Part shown: piece after piece, positions 63,526-64,000 of the stretch
How positions within the stretch are numbered: position 1 is the first letter of the stretch
How the letters are laid out: each line of letters starts with the position of its first letter
DNA from: an uncultured Dongia sp.
GTDB taxonomy: Bacteria; Pseudomonadota; Alphaproteobacteria; Dongiales; Dongiaceae
NCBI RefSeq assembly: GCF_936916975.1
Contig: NZ_CAKZGO010000004.1
Location: 124,001 to 188,000, forward strand
Direction of reading: 5' to 3'
Length of the DNA: 64,000 nucleotides
The notes under the pieces: generated by a model
Seen by the model: the letters and a program-made list of their open reading frames with translations, nothing else
Database searches by the model: none
What the model was told of the DNA's origin: nothing
Program-made: the position numbers and the translations under genes

Positions 63526-64000
63526 ATGGCGACACGTTCAACCGAGGCCGATCTGGTCGAGACCAAGCGCCTCAAGGATATTGGCGGCAACGTCGAGATC
63601 ATCGCGCGACAGGAACCCAGCGAGACGAAGATCCTCGCTGTACCGGAACAGGATGCCGCCCTGTTCTTTCCCCATCAATTCGCCGTGGCGGATCATGACC
63701 CGCCGGCAAAAGGGGGCGGCGACTTCCATCAGATTCCCGATCCGGTGTTCGGCGTCGGCGGCAACCCCTTCCCGATCGAAGGCACCGAGAATGACGATGA
63801 ACTCCACGGCAGCGAATATGACGACATCATCAATGCCTATGGCGGCAACGACGACGTCTTTGGTGGCGACGACCATGACACGATCGACCTTGGCGAAGGC
63901 GACGATTACGCGCTGGGTGAAGGCGGCAACGACTGGATCCAGGGCGGCAGCGGCAACGATGCCATCCTTGGTGATTTCGCCGATGCCGACGGAACACCCC
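63526..64000 (+). CDS. RTX calcium-binding repeat protein, cut by the window end
   Basis: ATG at 63526 (MATRSTEADLVETKRL) follows GAGAGGAG. The frame is open to the last base of the window (158 codons), so the 3' end is missing. The first 85 residues are non-repetitive. From about residue 88 glycine/aspartate repeats begin (GTENDDELHGSEYDD, GGNDDVFGGDDHD, GGNDWIQGGSGND), the RTX calcium-binding pattern. It is a second RTX gene besides 44453-45382, and is unlike it outside the repeats. Probably secreted by a type I system; size unknown. Confidence 0.85.
   Translation, partial: MATRSTEADLVETKRLKDIGGNVEIIARQEPSETKILAVPEQDAALFFPHQFAVADHDPPAKGGGDFHQIPDPVFGVGGNPFPIEGTENDDELHGSEYDDIINAYGGNDDVFGGDDHDTIDLGEGDDYALGEGGNDWIQGGSGNDAILGDFADADGTP

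Overview
The window is GC-rich, tightly packed bacterial chromosome with no phage, insertion sequence, CRISPR array, tRNA or rRNA that I can see. Gene content and order point to an alphaproteobacterium, probably of the Rhodospirillales type. The evidence is the rimP-nusA-ylxR-infB-rbfA-truB-rpsO-pnp block, the ispH-thrB-rnhA block, the thrC/M16-peptidase/acetyltransferase trio, split gcvPA/gcvPB, and many GTG or TTG starts. I cannot name a genus from sequence alone.

Layout. 1-6.2 kb: the 3' part of a MASE1 sensor kinase, thrC, an M16 peptidase, a 14-bp tandem repeat, a GNAT acetyltransferase and yqgE. 6.2-11 kb: a DsbD/ScsB-like reductase, a peroxiredoxin and recQ. 11-14 kb (minus strand): an isochorismatase-like hydrolase, rnhA, thrB, ispH. 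14-20 kb: a double-CDGSH protein, a lipoprotein, then a tandem glycine riboswitch in front of gcvT-gcvH-gcvPA-gcvPB. 20-24.7 kb: an AraC regulator divergent from a cupin, E1 alpha/beta subunits, a stand-alone lipoyl domain and a lipoate-ligase-like protein whose start codon appears to be ATC. 24.7-32.7 kb: csaA, a Rieske fusion, a GAF regulator, a MarR-OmpR-EnvZ operon, ilvE and a patatin lipoprotein. 32.7-40 kb: a DCC thiol oxidoreductase, degP divergent from a two-component system across a long inverted repeat, a GAF kinase and cyclopropane fatty acid synthase. 40-44.4 kb: queA-tgt-queG divergent from a queuosine-precursor transporter. 44.4-50.5 kb: an RTX protein, two tetratricopeptide-like proteins, a DMT exporter, a nitronate-monooxygenase-like flavoprotein with an Fe-S-like cysteine motif, and a glycerophosphodiester phosphodiesterase. 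50.5-60.2 kb (minus strand): the translation/RNA-processing block. 60.2-64 kb: a cobalamin riboswitch leading into glycine-betaine demethylase gbcA-gbcB, then an RTX gene cut by the window end.

Themes. One-carbon and glycine metabolism recurs: betaine demethylation sits under a B12 riboswitch and glycine cleavage under a glycine riboswitch. Lipoyl chemistry also recurs, in GcvH and in the lipoyl-only carrier of the 21-24 kb operon. The least conventional elements are that E2-less operon with its ATC-started ligase, the B12-riboswitch/betaine-demethylase pairing, the degP/two-component operator, four GCTAA repeats in 11-bp phase, and a terminator hairpin inside the rimP-nusA leader.
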